Source: Staphylotrichum longicolle (lineage: Eukaryota; Ascomycota; Sordariomycetes; Sordariales; Chaetomiaceae). Taken from it: a stretch of DNA of 64,000 nt. The translations under genes and the position numbers were made by a program. This document shows, in pieces, positions 45,456-57,295 of this stretch. The stretch covers positions 4,774,001 through 4,838,000 of the forward strand of contig JAHCVI010000003.1 in NCBI GenBank assembly GCA_019096155.1, read 5' to 3'. The notes under the pieces are model-generated. The model saw nothing but the letters and a program-made list of their open reading frames with translations, did not search any database and was not told the origin of the DNA. Within the stretch, counting starts at the first letter, position 1; each line of letters opens with the position of its first letter.

Positions 45456-47369
45456 ATGCTCGGTGCTGTTGCCCTTAGTTTGGGGCTTGCCATAGTGCTT
45501 GGATATCTGGTGTTGAACTTGCCCCGGGTAAGCATCTCCGCTTATTCCCAGCTGAATCTGGGGAGAGTGTACTGTTCAGGCTGCTGACCCCTGAGTCCCA
45601 CCCCCAGCTGCGCCAAACATGGCGATTGTGGTCGCACCGCTCACAGCTCCCTCCAGGCCCTAAAACGCTCAAGACGGGCGTGAAGAAGCCGTGGGTGTGG
45701 TTCCGCGAGCTGAACCAGCAATATGGCGACGTCGTGTACCTCCAGATGGGGCCGACGCCCACCATCATCCTGGGCTCGGCGCAGGCCGCCTGGGACCTCC
45801 TCGAGAAACGCGGCGCCATTTACTCGTCTCGGCCTCGCTTCATCATGGGTGGTGAGCTGCTGTCGAACAACATGCGCGGGCTGATGGCCCCTTACTCGGC
45901 GTTTTGGCGCCGTTGGCGGAAGCTGCTGCACAGCGGCTTCATGCAGCGCCAGAGCGAGACGTACCGGCCGGTGCAGAGCCTCGAATCCAGGGTACTCATG
46001 CACGAGCTGCTGGCAGACCCCAAGAACTATCGGACGCACCTGGAGCGGTATGCCGCCTCGGTTGTGGTGACTGTCACGTATGGTCGGAGAGTCGAGGATG
46101 TGCGGACAGACGCCGTGGTGCGCATGAACGCGGAATCAATGGATCGGCTGACATCCGTCAAGTAAGTTGCAGTTTATTTGTGTTCTAAGATGACCGGCTG
46201 TTTGCTAAAACACTTTTCAGCATCCCGGGCAAGTATGCCGTCGAGCGCTACCCAGCCCTCAAGTACATCCCCAGCACATTTGCCCCCTGGAAAGCAGAGG
46301 TGCTTCGGCAGCGGCAAAAGGACATCCAGATGTACACCGGTCTCATGAACGATGTCAAGAAGAGACTGGCCCAGGGTGTGTTGCCAGACTGCTTTGCGAA
46401 GCACCTCCTGGATGAGCAAGAGGGCCTGGGTATGACCGACCTTGAGGTGGCCTATACCGCAGGAACACCTTTCGGAGCAGGTGTAGAAACCGTGCGTCCC
46501 CTTCGCCGTTTCTTTGAAATCTCCTCTTGGCAAACGGCCTGAAACTGACATCGCGCAGTCGGCGGGCTCGCTCGCCAGCTTCATCCTCGCCTGTGTCAAG
46601 TTCGGCGACAACTTCATTCCAAAGGCCCAAGCTGAGTTGGACAGGGTTGTAGGAAGCGACAGATTGCCCACATTTGACGACCTGGCGTCCCTAAACTATA
46701 TTCGCGCCATTGTCTCGGAGACCCTGCGCTGGCGGCCCGTGGCAGTTCTTGGTGGAACGCCGCACGCAACCACAGCTGATGATACATACAAGGGCATGTT
46801 TATACCCAAGGGAAGCACCATCATTGCGCCGTTGTGGGGCAGTAAGTCGAGACACAGCCCCTTGTCCGCAGCTGCATCATCAACTGACGATTTTGTTTTA
46901 GTTCACCTCAACGAGGCAGATTTCCCAGATCCTCATACGTTCAAGCCGGAGCGGTTCCTTGAGCAGCGGGACGACTACCCTGGCACTCTGGGCCACAGTG
47001 CCTTTGGTTGGGGCCGTCGTATCTGCCCCGGAATGCACCTTGGATCTGCATCGATTGCCATCAACATCGCCCGCATACTGTGGGCATTCAATGTTAAGCC
47101 GGCCCTGAATCAAAAGGGCGAGAAGGTTGACGTGGACATGTACGTGAACTACTCTCGCTACTACCTTCACCGCTATTCTTGTTGATGAGGCGCCGGGACT
47201 AACAACCTGCAGCTTTGCCTTCACTGATGGATTCAACTCGATCCCCCACCCGTTCGAGTGTGCCATCACCCCACGCTCGGAAAAACATGCACGTGTGATT
47301 GAGAAGGAGTACCAGGAGGCCCTTGGAAAGCTGCAGCTCTACACAGCAGCAGGGAACAAGTTTTCGTAA
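45456..47369 (+). CDS. Cytochrome P450 monooxygenase
   Basis: Six exons are inferred: 45456-45527, 45608-46161, 46221-46491, 46559-46841, 46902-47139 and 47213-47369, encoding 524 residues. Every junction has GT...AG ends and correct phase. The protein starts with one membrane helix (MLGAVALSLGLAIVLGYLVL) and the proline-rich LPPGP hinge, so it should sit in the ER membrane. P450 landmarks are the I-helix AGTPFGAGVETSAGS, ExxR as ETLRWRP, the PERF-type FKPERFLE and the haem loop FGWGRRICPG with Cys near residue 435. It resembles fungal P450s annotated as O-methylsterigmatocystin oxidoreductase-like, but substrate and CYP family cannot be assigned here. No polyketide, peptide or terpene synthase is nearby, so a catabolic or stand-alone role is as likely as a biosynthetic one. 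Confidence 0.9.
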
Positions 47370-47592
47370 AATGAGAAGGAGGGACTCGTAGAGTGAGAGG
47401 CAGAACATTCGGGAGCTTGTGGTTGGGGGACATCCAAAGGACGCCGAGGACCATGGTCAACGGTTTGCGGAGACGGACTGAAGCATGTGCTTTTTGTTGA
47501 TTTTACTTGTACATACAGACCCTGGCGTCGCACTATATACAACCTGAACGAGGAAGCGTTGCAATTTTGATCATTGTAAACGACGCTCCAGT

Positions 47593-48332
47593 TTAGGCGG
47601 CATCGAGAAGCTTCTTGATGAAGGCGAGCGCCTGCTGTCCGTACTTGTTGACGTATTGCTGATGCGAGTTGGCGTCGTTGCCGTTGCAGCAGTAGGGGTC
47701 GGTCGAGTCGCAGTACGACTGGATGATGGACGTCTTGGCTGGCGAGCACTGGAAGCCCCTGGGCCGGGCGGCGAACTGTTTGTTTTGTGAGCTCGGGTCC
47801 TCAAAATCCAGACCATGATTGGACTTACACCCTGGGCTTGGCATGTGCCGACATTGTACGGGAGGCCAACCACGTTGTGCGGGTCGCCCATGAAGATGGC
47901 GGCCTTGACGGCGTTGAGGGCGCTGCCGGAAAGAGTCGCGCCAGCACCACCGCAGAGAGCGTTGTCCACAATCTGACCACCCTGAGAGTAGCCGATCAGA
48001 ACAATCTTGGTGTTGGGGCAGCGCTGGTTCAAGCTGGTGACAGCTTTAACGACAGCCTGGGTGCCCTGGCTTGCCGAGTTCTCGTAGCTGACACCGCCGC
48101 ACTGGGACTGGCCACCGCAAGCAGGATAGGTGATGGCCTCGCTCGTCGAGCCAGGGTAGGCCTGCTTGACCATGTTGACGAGACCCTGGGAGGTGCCGTA
48201 GCCTGCAGGCGCGGTCGTCTCGCGGGCTCCGAAGATGTGCACCCCGGGGCATGACTGCCGAGCTTCGATGTCGACTGGGCCAGCACTGACAAGGCCAGCA
48301 AGGACGGGGATGGCAACGGCGGAGACCTTCAT
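47593..48332 (-). CDS. Secreted CE5 acetylxylan esterase / cutinase-like hydrolase
   Basis: Two exons are inferred, 48332-47829 and 47775-47593, with intron 47828-47776 (GTAAGT...AACAG). The product is 228 residues. An N-terminal signal peptide (MKVSAVAIPVLAGLVSAGP) and short propeptide precede the mature start near QSCPG. The catalytic serine is Ser116 in GYSQGG; Asp194 (TDPYCC) and His206 (NSHQQY) complete the triad. Many Cys residues fit the disulfides of acetylxylan esterase II. The motif ARETTAPAGYGTSQGLV is typical of that subfamily and favours xylan deacetylation over cutin hydrolysis. The enzyme would act outside the cell in plant biomass breakdown. A TATAAG box lies about 100 bp upstream. 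The gene converges on the P450 gene, with 223 bp between the stops. Confidence 0.92.
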
Positions 48333-49978
48333 TTTGGATGTTTGTGTTGAGTCGCACTGTTAGTATGGGGCGAGAGATGTGTTGCTGAGCGATGCTGGAC
48401 AAGACAGTTCTCTGCCTCGAGTTTGGACCCTTCTTATATCCATGATAGTAGTCTGAACCCTTACCCGGGTCCGGACGGACGGGTGATCGAAAAAGGGAAC
48501 GCGGAGATGTGCTCGGCGGAAGGCTGCCGAATGCCACGGCGGGACCTAGTCTCAATCCCAAAGTCCCTTCGGACAATATTGGGCTCACATTGGGTCTGGT
48601 ATATACCCCTGAACCAACCAACACCGGGTACGGGGTCCAAGCTGGCGTCCAGGGATGACTCTAGGGCACCCCGCGCTGGCCGATGCTTGGTAATAACCAT
48701 CCCACCGTGTTCTTATTCATCGGAACTCACACGATATCTCACTAGGCCTTGGCCAAATAGAAAACGGAACGCATGACGATCTTTGTGTTCCGGGATCATC
48801 GAAGCATGAAAGTTGATCTGGATCTGTCCGCGACTCCACACTCGAATGCAAACCTCGTGCCCTCTTCAGCATGCTGTATAGCCGATAGTACCTGGCCCTG
48901 AAGATCAATGCGCAGCACGAATGGGAGGCCTGTTTCACTTATGTTGATGCTTGGCATAGTGTTGCTTGTCTATTATGAGCCGGCAATACAGGGGCAATAA
49001 GCGCGGGTGAAATACCGAGCAGTGTCACGCTGTCTTGGATCGGCGGGCTCAGGCTGACGTCGATCTGTGGGGAAGATCTTTTGCCTAAATGTGCCCCATG
49101 GGGAAAGCAAGGCGTATTCATGCTAAACCGACATCAATCTGGAGATCGATGTTTGAATTGGAAAAGTGTATCAAGTTGGTGGACCAGGCATGGGGTTTCC
49201 TAGCTTGTTAAGCATGGAAGTGGCGTGTCTCGTCGGCCGGAGTAGGTAGCTAGTTTCCTCTGCGCCTGGGTTCAATCTGTCGGATGTTATTGGCACCATC
49301 GGGCCTGTGACTTGTAGGTTATGATTAAGGTAGGTTGGACTCGAAGCACCTCCCATTCCGCAGCCAGCGCCATGTTCAAGTGATACTGACTCGTGTTGCA
49401 CCTATTCTCGTAGCCGCTGAGAGCCCAGCAGGGCTGGATCACAACATTCAGAATCTCAATGGCAACTTTTGAACCAGATTATGACTTGTTTCTGGCTAGC
49501 CAAGTAATAGCCCTCACCGCAAGGGAGAGGGTAAGAGTGTGCAACTGAACTGAAAGTGAGGTAATCAACCACATCCCCGCTGTCCATCCCCCTACTTATC
49601 TCCAACTCAATTTCCTCCGCCGCTTCCCGTCACACCAATCCTACCGCAAACTCGGATATCCCCAACCCATCCTTCCCATCCGTTCCTCCGAGCGCAAGCC
49701 GCCCAGAGCCACAGTGGTCAGTCTACGACTCGATCTCAACGGCAGGTCTGCCAGTTGGTGCGGAAGATGAGGTGCAGGCTTCCGTCGAAGGCGTCCACCT
49801 AGGTGATTCATCGAATTTTCCCTCACATTAGCTCATCTATTCTTTTTTGCTCTCTTTTCCTGTTGTCCATCCTTTCACGGTTTTTCCTCCCCTTTCATAT
49901 TTTTCTTCTCCCTTGTGGAAACAACAGGCAAATAAACAAGACGCAAGCAAGACACAGAACAACAACCAGACGTCAAAC
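48333..49978. other. Intergenic: esterase promoter and flank
   Basis: The right-hand neighbour is also on the minus strand. The 300 bp nearest 48332 should hold the esterase promoter. I looked for GGCTAA-type XlnR/Xyr1 sites and did not see a clear one. No gene is recognised in the rest. Confidence 0.45.
48433..48438 (-). promoter_or_regulatory. Probable TATA box of the esterase gene
   Basis: TATAAG on the minus strand lies about 100 bp upstream of the esterase ATG, a usual TATA position for a strongly inducible secreted-enzyme gene with a leader of about 70 nt. Confidence 0.45.
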
Positions 49979-50710
49979 TTAGGCGTCGGAAGAGTCTGTG
50001 GGGTCGCAGCGGCGCCACTGCAGCGTCGCCTTGTAGGGGGCTCTCACAGTCATGGTTCCCGGGTAGGGAGTGGAGATTGGTGTGATGCGAATTTCCGAGT
50101 TGACGTTGAGGATGGCTGTCGAGCCACCGCAGCGCGAAAAGGACTCGACACCGACGCCCGCAATCATGTTATAGTTGTCCTCGTAGGGGGCCAGAATGTT
50201 CTTTTGGAAGACAACTTCTTGGCTGCTGTCTCCTGCAAAGGTGTAGCCAGCGCGGCAAGTGCCCGTCTGGCCCTGGGAGAGGCTAGCATAGCCGGTGAAG
50301 CGGGTCTCAATGACGGAGAACCTATACCAGTCTCAGTGTTTGGTTTTCTTCTTTCTCGTACTGAACAGGCCTTGAATAAAATACAACTTCTCTCCTTCAC
50401 AGCTTCCAACACAAGTATTGAGCCGGACTCACTGGTATCCAGCTGGGAACTGGAGGTTAATGCTGATGCGGCAGTTCTTGCGGCTGTTGGAAGGGCTGCT
50501 GCCCGGGCCGGCCGTCACAATGTACTCATCAAAGGCGACGTCAAAGATGGTGCCAGTGGCATCGACATTGACATAGGCATGGCCAACAGGACAGCCAGAG
50601 CCAATGGCGGTGACGTTGACAATCTTGATATCCTTGGGAGCAGGCGGGGCGGCGGCAATGACGGCCGCGCTGACTGCGCTGGCGCAGAGGAGACCAGAGA
50701 GGAACCGCAT
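49979..50710 (-). CDS. DUF4360 secreted protein
   Basis: Two exons are inferred, 50710-50433 and 50321-49979, with intron 50432-50322 (GTGAGT...TATAG). The product is 206 residues. A signal peptide (MRFLSGLLCASAVSAAVIAAAPPAP) is followed by the typical DUF4360 sequence: NVTAIGSGCPVGHAYVNVD, FDEYIVTAGPGSSPSNSRKNCRISINLQFPAGYQ, FSVIETRFTGYASLSQGQTGTCRAGYTFAG and a C-terminal block with RCGGSTAILNVNSEIRI. Such small, Cys-containing extracellular proteins are common in ascomycetes and have no known biochemical role. A TATAAG element lies at 50832-50827, about 118 bp upstream of the ATG. Confidence 0.85.
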
Positions 50711-52532
50711 GTTGAAGGTTGATTGCTTGACAGAGATTCTTGGAATATTGCAATCAGGACGAAACAAGCGTCTGATGAAGAAAGGCTGTTCATGGCCGGG
50801 CATCATGAAGTCGAGGTCACTGACGTCTTATAGTCTCTGAGACCCCTGAGCCGCTCGCAAGTTTCTACTTCGCCCGACCTACCGTTATCGTTACCTCAAG
50901 ACTACATGGATCCTGCCTGCGTTCAACATCGCGACTATCCCCTTCCGGGTGCCCGAGCAGTGGCACCTGATCCTGAGCATCATGTTGCAACCAATGCTGC
51001 CATCCCCGCTCCATTAGCTTCGCGATGTGATCTCGGCAACGCCCCTGGAGTCAGGCACGTTACCGACGTCGCCATGGTGGCGTTTTGGGAGACCGGAATA
51101 AGGTTGGTCGGAGGGAACGAGCCCTTTAACGGGTTGCATTGCGAGTGAAGTTTTCACAACCTTCCTGAGCATGGCGACACTTCTGATAAGAGGAGGAGCT
51201 CTATTTCCAGCTCCTTTGTGGCTATTCTTGTCAAGATTCATATTGCGCCGAGATTAACTTAGCAGATTGATGCTTCCCTTGACCGGGTTTTTGGTACCTC
51301 ACGATGCTCTCACTGGCTCCATGTGATCCAGGCATCCCTCATGGATTGGGAAGGGCATGCGAGGCGAGCCCGGTTCGGTGACTTTAATGTTGCCTTGAGC
51401 ATGCTTTTCCATGCTGCATATGGGTCGAAACCTATTTGTAGCACCATCAGTGTGACAATGTCAGAATCTTGGTGAGTTGTTTGCTGCTGGTGCTCAACCC
51501 GGGGCAGCCCCTCCTCACGGAACGAGTTTCCAAACACAGAAGCCCAGACTGTAGCTGCAGTGTGGTGTGAAGACGGTCCATGACACCATATGGGATGGTA
51601 CGCTGCAACAGCATTGATTCCTGTCTGTAGATTGTCGAATGGCTCGTTGTCTTGCACCAGCGTGGGGAATCGCCAAGGGACCTTGGCTCAGATATCAGCA
51701 AGCCATCGCCATCCTCCTTTCCACGGCTATAAGATAAGGCATGCGATTGGCAGGCATTAAGCTGATACTACCCACAAAGATGCATAGAGATCCAGAGATT
51801 TTGGGGGGCTACTGGGACCCTTGTTGATGTCAAGACGCGGTCAACTTTTTGGGTCCTTGTCGCGCATGTCGATCTGGTCCCTACGTGCATGTTCGTTTGA
51901 CCTTTTGCACTTCGGTTCAGAACCCGGCATAGGTACTGTGGCCGAACATGACACCACCCGTTCCAAGATATATTGTCAGTCCAGCGGCCAATGCGGAAAG
52001 ACCGGGTGCTTGGGTGGGATTGCTGCTCGTCGATAGGGCCCAGACGGAAGGTCTTCATCTCTGGATAAAGTGCCCAACGGCTTGGCCACTTTCCGTCTGG
52101 GGATTCTCCGCATGCTCGTCTGCTCGCTGGTCCTCAAGAGACCACTAAATCCGAGTACTGGCGTTTGCTTCGACTTCGCTTACACAGCCGACCTTCTTGG
52201 AGATGTCTCGTTGAACATTCCATTGACACCATTGGTGGTGCAGCCCCTGTTTTGGCCGAGCATAACCAGCCCACCCTCAAACTGGTCCTAGGAGGCAGGT
52301 GGTAGCGCGGAGATTGGGGTCACCTGCGCTGCCAGCGCGGGGCTGCCCCTCAGGTGGGAGGTTTATTTCGCGGTTGGCACACGGCTTGCGGTTGAAGCGA
52401 CGAACGGCGGAAGTCGACACGTCGAATCTCGATAAACCGGAGGAGTGTTTAGCGATGGGGATCATGCACGTTGGCTACGGCACCTAGCTACCAAAATGGG
52501 AATGGTGTCTCCTCCTCACTACTATCCCCCTC
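50711..52532. other. 1.8 kb intergenic region, no gene seen
   Basis: The region begins with the promoter of the DUF4360 gene (TATAAG on the minus strand at 50827-50832). The remaining short frames on both strands overlap and show no recognisable motif. Confidence 0.5.
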
Positions 52533-53606
52533 CTACGGTGTAAGCAGATAGGCCGCAACCTCTGTAAACTCCTTCCCAAATTGCAGCTTCTCCCTCCACC
52601 GCGGGGGTATCGCGTTAACACCATCCCTTGCTCCAAGCAGACCTCCCGCGATGGCACCATTCGTGTCAGTGTCCTGCCCGAAGCGCACCACATCCACCAC
52701 GACATCCTCCAGGGAGCGGGGATCAAATAAGGCGGCCACGGCGAGCACCAGGGACTCGAGGACGTGGCCAGACCCCTTGAAGGGTATGGCCTTGGTGGCG
52801 TTCGCGGCCTTCTTGGGCCCGTGGGCGGCAAGGTCCTGAACTTGCACGAGCAACTTGCCCGCGTCCATGGCGGCGCCGACCTTGTTCGCCGCGCGGCCCA
52901 TCTTGACTTTCCGGGCTGCTGTCGGCTCCTGCTCGGCCTGGGCTGCGGCCCGCTCCACAGCTCGCTTCCCCGCCTGCCAAGCCTCGTCGGGTGACTCTCC
53001 GTCCACCAGAGCCCGTACCATGGCATTGTAGGCCGCGCAGGCGATGGTGCAGTGCAAGTCGTCGTGGGTGATGGCCGAGATGTCGATTGATTCCGCATAG
53101 GCCTTCTCCGCGTCCGGCTGAAACAGAGCGGTCGGGATGCAGCGCATGAGGGACCCGTTCCCCGCGCGGCCCTCTCCAGCCCCAGACGTGCGCGGATCGG
53201 CCGTCTGCTTGAATCTCGAGATGCCGACCGACGTGGCACCGCCGACATCGCGAGGCATCTCGCCCCGGACACGACCAGGCCAGCGGCCATCATACCAGTC
53301 GACCATGTACTGCGCCGCAAGCCTGATCACGTCTGCGGTCTTCGTTGATTGGGCTCGCTTCAGCTGCTCGGCGTCGCGGTAGGCGAGCAGAACCGCGCGG
53401 GTCAAATCGGTGTCGTCGGTTGCGTGCCCAGGCGGCCAGCCAAAGTGACCACCGCCGACAATGTCCCGCACGCCATGGGGATGGTTGGCTTGGATGTTCT
53501 CCCAGGCCTCGAATTCCACAGTCGCGCCCAGCGAGTCGCCTGCGTGTACACCAAGCAGGGCGCCAAGGATCCGTTCTTGACGGGTGGGAGCCGAAGAGTC
53601 CGACAT
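52533..53606 (-). CDS. ADP-ribosylglycohydrolase (DraG/ARH fold)
   Basis: One intron-free exon encodes 357 residues from MSDSSAPTRQERILGALLG. Family motifs are all present: GVHAGDSLGATVEFE, GWPPGHATDDTDLTRAVLLAY, AGNGSLMRCIPTALF, AITHDDLHCTIAC and VRFGQDTDTNGAIAGGLLGARDG. The Asp/Thr clusters in the second and last of these bind the two magnesium ions. Such enzymes remove ADP-ribose from protein side chains, nucleic acids or small molecules; which substrate applies cannot be told from sequence. The overall pattern resembles bacterial-type DraG-like enzymes, and lack of introns in an intron-rich neighbourhood could hint at transfer, though that is weak evidence. The product is probably cytosolic, since no targeting signal is seen. 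Confidence 0.9.
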   Translation of the reverse strand: MSDSSAPTRQERILGALLGVHAGDSLGATVEFEAWENIQANHPHGVRDIVGGGHFGWPPGHATDDTDLTRAVLLAYRDAEQLKRAQSTKTADVIRLAAQYMVDWYDGRWPGRVRGEMPRDVGGATSVGISRFKQTADPRTSGAGEGRAGNGSLMRCIPTALFQPDAEKAYAESIDISAITHDDLHCTIACAAYNAMVRALVDGESPDEAWQAGKRAVERAAAQAEQEPTAARKVKMGRAANKVGAAMDAGKLLVQVQDLAAHGPKKAANATKAIPFKGSGHVLESLVLAVAALFDPRSLEDVVVDVVRFGQDTDTNGAIAGGLLGARDGVNAIPPRWREKLQFGKEFTEVAAYLLTP

Positions 53607-54046
53607 GATGGACCCTGAACAATAACGATATCTCTGATGTTGCTTGGATGTGACAATGTCTGGATCAGATACGAATTTGTCAAGGCTGGGGGCCTAATGC
53701 TCTCGCACTCATTGCCCAATTGGATAGAAGGGTTAGGGTTCATACTGTCAGAGAGCGGCAGCCCTTGACCATCCTCACAGCCAGGGTCAGCCGTGACACA
53801 GCCATGGTGCACCGCCTTCAAAGGTTGCCACAAGTCCCCACGTGTCGGAATCCTATTCGAGCGATGAGGACTCTGAACGAGCAGGGTTTGTGCGAGACAA
53901 TAACACGATGGCCGTGGTGGGGGCAGGGCTCCGCTCAAGAACAAGGACGTCGGATGCGGCTGCGATGCAAACAGGATGCACAGTTCGGCCACGAGCAGAG
54001 GATCTGTACGCTGGAAATCCAAGCTGGTCATTCTGGTATGACAAAG
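53607..54046. other. Intergenic between the glycohydrolase and SulP genes
   Basis: Both neighbours are on the minus strand. This holds the ADP-ribosylglycohydrolase promoter and the SulP gene 3' UTR. Confidence 0.45.
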
Positions 54047-56530
54047 CTACCGCGGCCCAGAGGTACGGGCATCCGAGAAGCCTGGCTCGTCCCCGTTCTC
54101 GGCCTCGGTAAGCTTCAACGCCTCGTGGACGTCGTCGACGAAATGGTGTTCTCCGCCTGCGAGCTCAATGATGCCGCTGCTTCGCAACAGTCGTCCGACT
54201 TCAGAGTCGCGTCCCGGGCCGCGGCTGAAGAAAATGCGCACCCCCCGCTGCCGGTTAGCGCGCACAATCTCCTCCAGCACCTGCGTCCCGCTGCCGTCTA
54301 GTGAAGTCACGCCGTGGATGTCAAAGATGATGTTGCGGTTCCAGTCCTCCCTCCTAAGCCGCGGCAGCGCCGGATGAGCCTCGCTCGTGCCGTACAGCTC
54401 CAGCCGACGCAATCGAGTCTTGAGTTCACCCGTGTTTGCAAATGTCAGGGGCTCGGGAATCTTGACAATCAGGCACCCCTCGATGAACTCGAGGCGGTCC
54501 AGGTTGACCTCTGCATTCTCAAACCGGTTGGTGCCCGGAATACGGCCAAGAATCTGGATCCGAGGACGCGTGGCATGCCGGATGACCTGGAGCAAGGAAA
54601 GACCGACGCCAATGGCCATGCCAAAGGACAGCGAGAAGAAGATGGTCGCAAGGACAATGATGGTCATGAGCCCGAGCTCTTGCCAGGCGCGTATTCTGAG
54701 AAAGAATGAGACGTCGTGAGGGCATTCTTCGATCAGAGACCACGCCACTACACTGATAAGGGACGACAAAACGGGTTTCTGCAAAGCCTGCGTTAGATAT
54801 GGATACCTGTGGGTGGGGGTGGAGGCAGCCTGACCGGAAGATAGTAAAAATAAGGCAAGAGGAAGAGAATGCAGAGCAGCGTGAGGCCACTGAGGAGAAT
54901 TGAGCTCACGGGGGTGCGACCTCCAGTGGATTTGTTGACCTTGCTTCTTCCATAACCTCCGAAAGCGGGAAGGCTGGAGAAGCAGGAGCCAACAATATTG
55001 GCTGTCCCGAGAGCGATGAGCTCGCGGTTGGGGCTCAACTGGATACCAGCAAAGCCGTCGCCCCCGAGGCTCTTTGCTGCAACCGACGACTCAAAAAAGC
55101 CGAGCAGCGCAATCAAGAAAGAGGTGCTCATGGCCTCGCGCATATACGTCATGTTGGAAGGTTGCAGGGGCCACCGGAAAGTGAAGAGGCGGCCGCTGGC
55201 AGCCTCGACCTTGCCAAGCACGGCGACACCAGCCTTGTCCCATTCATACCGGTAGGCCAGGAAGGCCGAGAGCACAACCACGATAAAGCGGTCCGGAATG
55301 TAGGCAACGCCTGGGTAGCGCGGTTGCAAGCGGCGCTTGATCTCGCGGCAAACCATGATGACAACAAAGCTGGTCGCGGCCACGGCCAAGGTGAGCGTGT
55401 GAACTTGGTCCAGGTTCTTGAAGATGAAGGTGAGTTTATCGATGCTACTTGCGTGGCCGATATGGGCGTTATCGGCCAGCCGACTTAGCCCGAGCTCGGG
55501 AATGAGTTGATCGACAGCAACCACAACACCGATGGCACTGATGAAGCCGCGGAGGAACGGGCGGGAGAGCACGCTGTCGAGGAATCCTAGGCGGCCAATG
55601 CCGGCAATGAGCACCATGGCACCAGACATGCCGGCAACAATGCCGCAAAGCCTGGCGTGCAGCGTGGCGTCGCTATCACCGCCCTCGCCGCGATCAACGT
55701 TCGCCTTGATGACGGTGCCCACGAGCAAGGAGCCAGCAGCCTCCGGGCCCACAATCATGGCCGGGCAGCTGCCGAGAAGGGCGTAGATGAGGGGGTTGAA
55801 GACGAATGAGTAGAGACCGTTGAGGGGCGGGACATGCGCCAGGTTATCGGCGAGCGACAAGGCCATGGGGACGTACATGCCGGCCACGGTCAGCGCCCCG
55901 ACGAAGTCGCCCTTGAAGTAGGACCAGCTATACTCGCGCGCCCAAACCATGACAGGCAGATAATAGGACATATACCTGGACCAGGCGAGCAGTCAGCACG
56001 CAGAACGGCGGGGCAGGGGCGTGCGGGCAGGAATGTGCGAGCAGCGACGTACATGAGGGCGGAATCCTTGATACCATGGCGCTCGGCCAGCGCACTCGAG
56101 TTGCTCATTTTCTTGCTCTTCATCTTGGCTGCCCAATCCCTCTTCCACTTGCTCAATCTCCTGGACGAATCCTCCGAGAGGAGTCCACCCACCAGCGAGC
56201 TCTCGGCGTCGGATTCGGGAGGGCTGCTGGCCAGCGACTCGCCCAGCAGGCTGGTGGGGCTCGTGGGCCGCGGCGAGAAGGTGCCATGGTTGCAGGGCCC
56301 CTCGTGGGCTTCTTCCCGGAGAAATAGCGCGGTGCCGAGCAGGGCGTGGCGGCCGCTGCTTGGCTGCTACGGTATGAGCGGGCTGACGGGTTCGTCCCGT
56401 CGGGGAAAGCGGGATCCGGCACCTCGTCGGCGGAGCTGGTGGACGACGCGGTGTAAATCTGGCGCAGGCCGCTGGGGTGGGCAGGCGCATGATCGTGGCC
56501 CGGACGGGGAGGATTCGACCGGGAGGACAT
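54047..56530 (-). CDS. SulP/SLC26 anion transporter with STAS domain
   Basis: Four exons are inferred: 56530-56423, 56366-56053, 55975-54835 and 54778-54047, encoding 764 residues. Introns are 56422-56367 (or 56364 by a TAGCAG tandem acceptor), 56052-55976 (GTACGT...CCAG) and 54834-54779 (GTCAGG...GCAG). Intron 1 is needed because the frame changes between SSTSSADE and SSGRHALLGTALFLREE. A Ser/Pro-rich cytosolic start is followed by about 12 membrane segments with SulP landmarks: FKGDFVGALTVAGMYVPMALSLAD, PPLNGLYSFVFNPLIYALLG, LIALLGFFESSVAAKSLG and GSCFSSLPAFGGYGRSKVN. The C-terminal STAS domain (about 600-740) has IIFDIHGVTSLDGSGTQVLEEIV and FFSRGPGRDSEVGRLLRSSGI. Family members carry sulfate or other anions; some fungal relatives are vacuolar, so the substrate and location are uncertain. 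Confidence 0.87.
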
Positions 56531-57262
56531 TGTATGCAGTGTGTCGTCGGGGTTCACCTGGCGGGGCGCCGACGGAGAAGCATGGATGGGCGACCTTGGA
56601 TAGGTAGACAGGGAAATAGTGCAACAAACAATTGGGACGCGGTCAAGCGCGGTCAAACAATGTTTGCCTGCATCAGATGCGAAGGGCAACCAGGTGCTAG
56701 GGCACAATGCACAAGCGCCTTTTCTTCGTCAGAATCCCCAGCCATCAGTGGGGCGGTTTTGGAGAGTTAGCGGTCTAGAAAAGGGGAAAGAAAAAGCGTC
56801 GCGGCTTCGGCGCATCCCTGGACGATTTTTTGGGCGGGACTCGCGAACAAGCGTTGGTGGTGTCAGATGTCAACCAGGCTCACGCCCAGACTGGCCGGGC
56901 CTGGAAGACGGGAGGCACCCGGTCCACTCGGCTTGCTCATAAATCCGGCATGACCCCGCAGTTCACGTGACTGGGCCGCCGCTCTCACCAATGGGATCGC
57001 TCATATCTTTCAACAGTTCCGCCAAGGCCCACAAGGGTCAGAGTGTGGGTCTCGGGAGACAACTTCCAGCTTTGGAACCACACCGTGCCAGGACTGACAT
57101 TCGACAGTCAACTCTCTTTTGCGGGGAAAAGCCCGATGTTGCCTCAACACGCTTACAACTTTGCCATCGGAGTGTCGTGTCGTGTCATTTCAATTATTTG
57201 TTTTTTTTATTTACCCCCTTTGTCTCCATCTTCAGGTCTCAAGGGTCCGTGCAGCGCTCCAA

Positions 57263-57267
<5 letters not shown>

Positions 57268-57295
<28 letters not shown>
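57268..57295. repeat. Homopolymer of 28 T
   Basis: An unbroken run of 28 T between a CC and CCCC. It could be a length-variable tract or the remnant of a retroposed poly(A) tail on the minus strand; no adjacent retrogene was recognised. Confidence 0.95.

Noticed and set aside
45456..50710. P450, esterase and DUF4360 genes as a secondary-metabolite cluster
   Set aside because: No synthase, transporter or pathway regulator accompanies them; the esterase and DUF4360 products are secreted proteins of general type.
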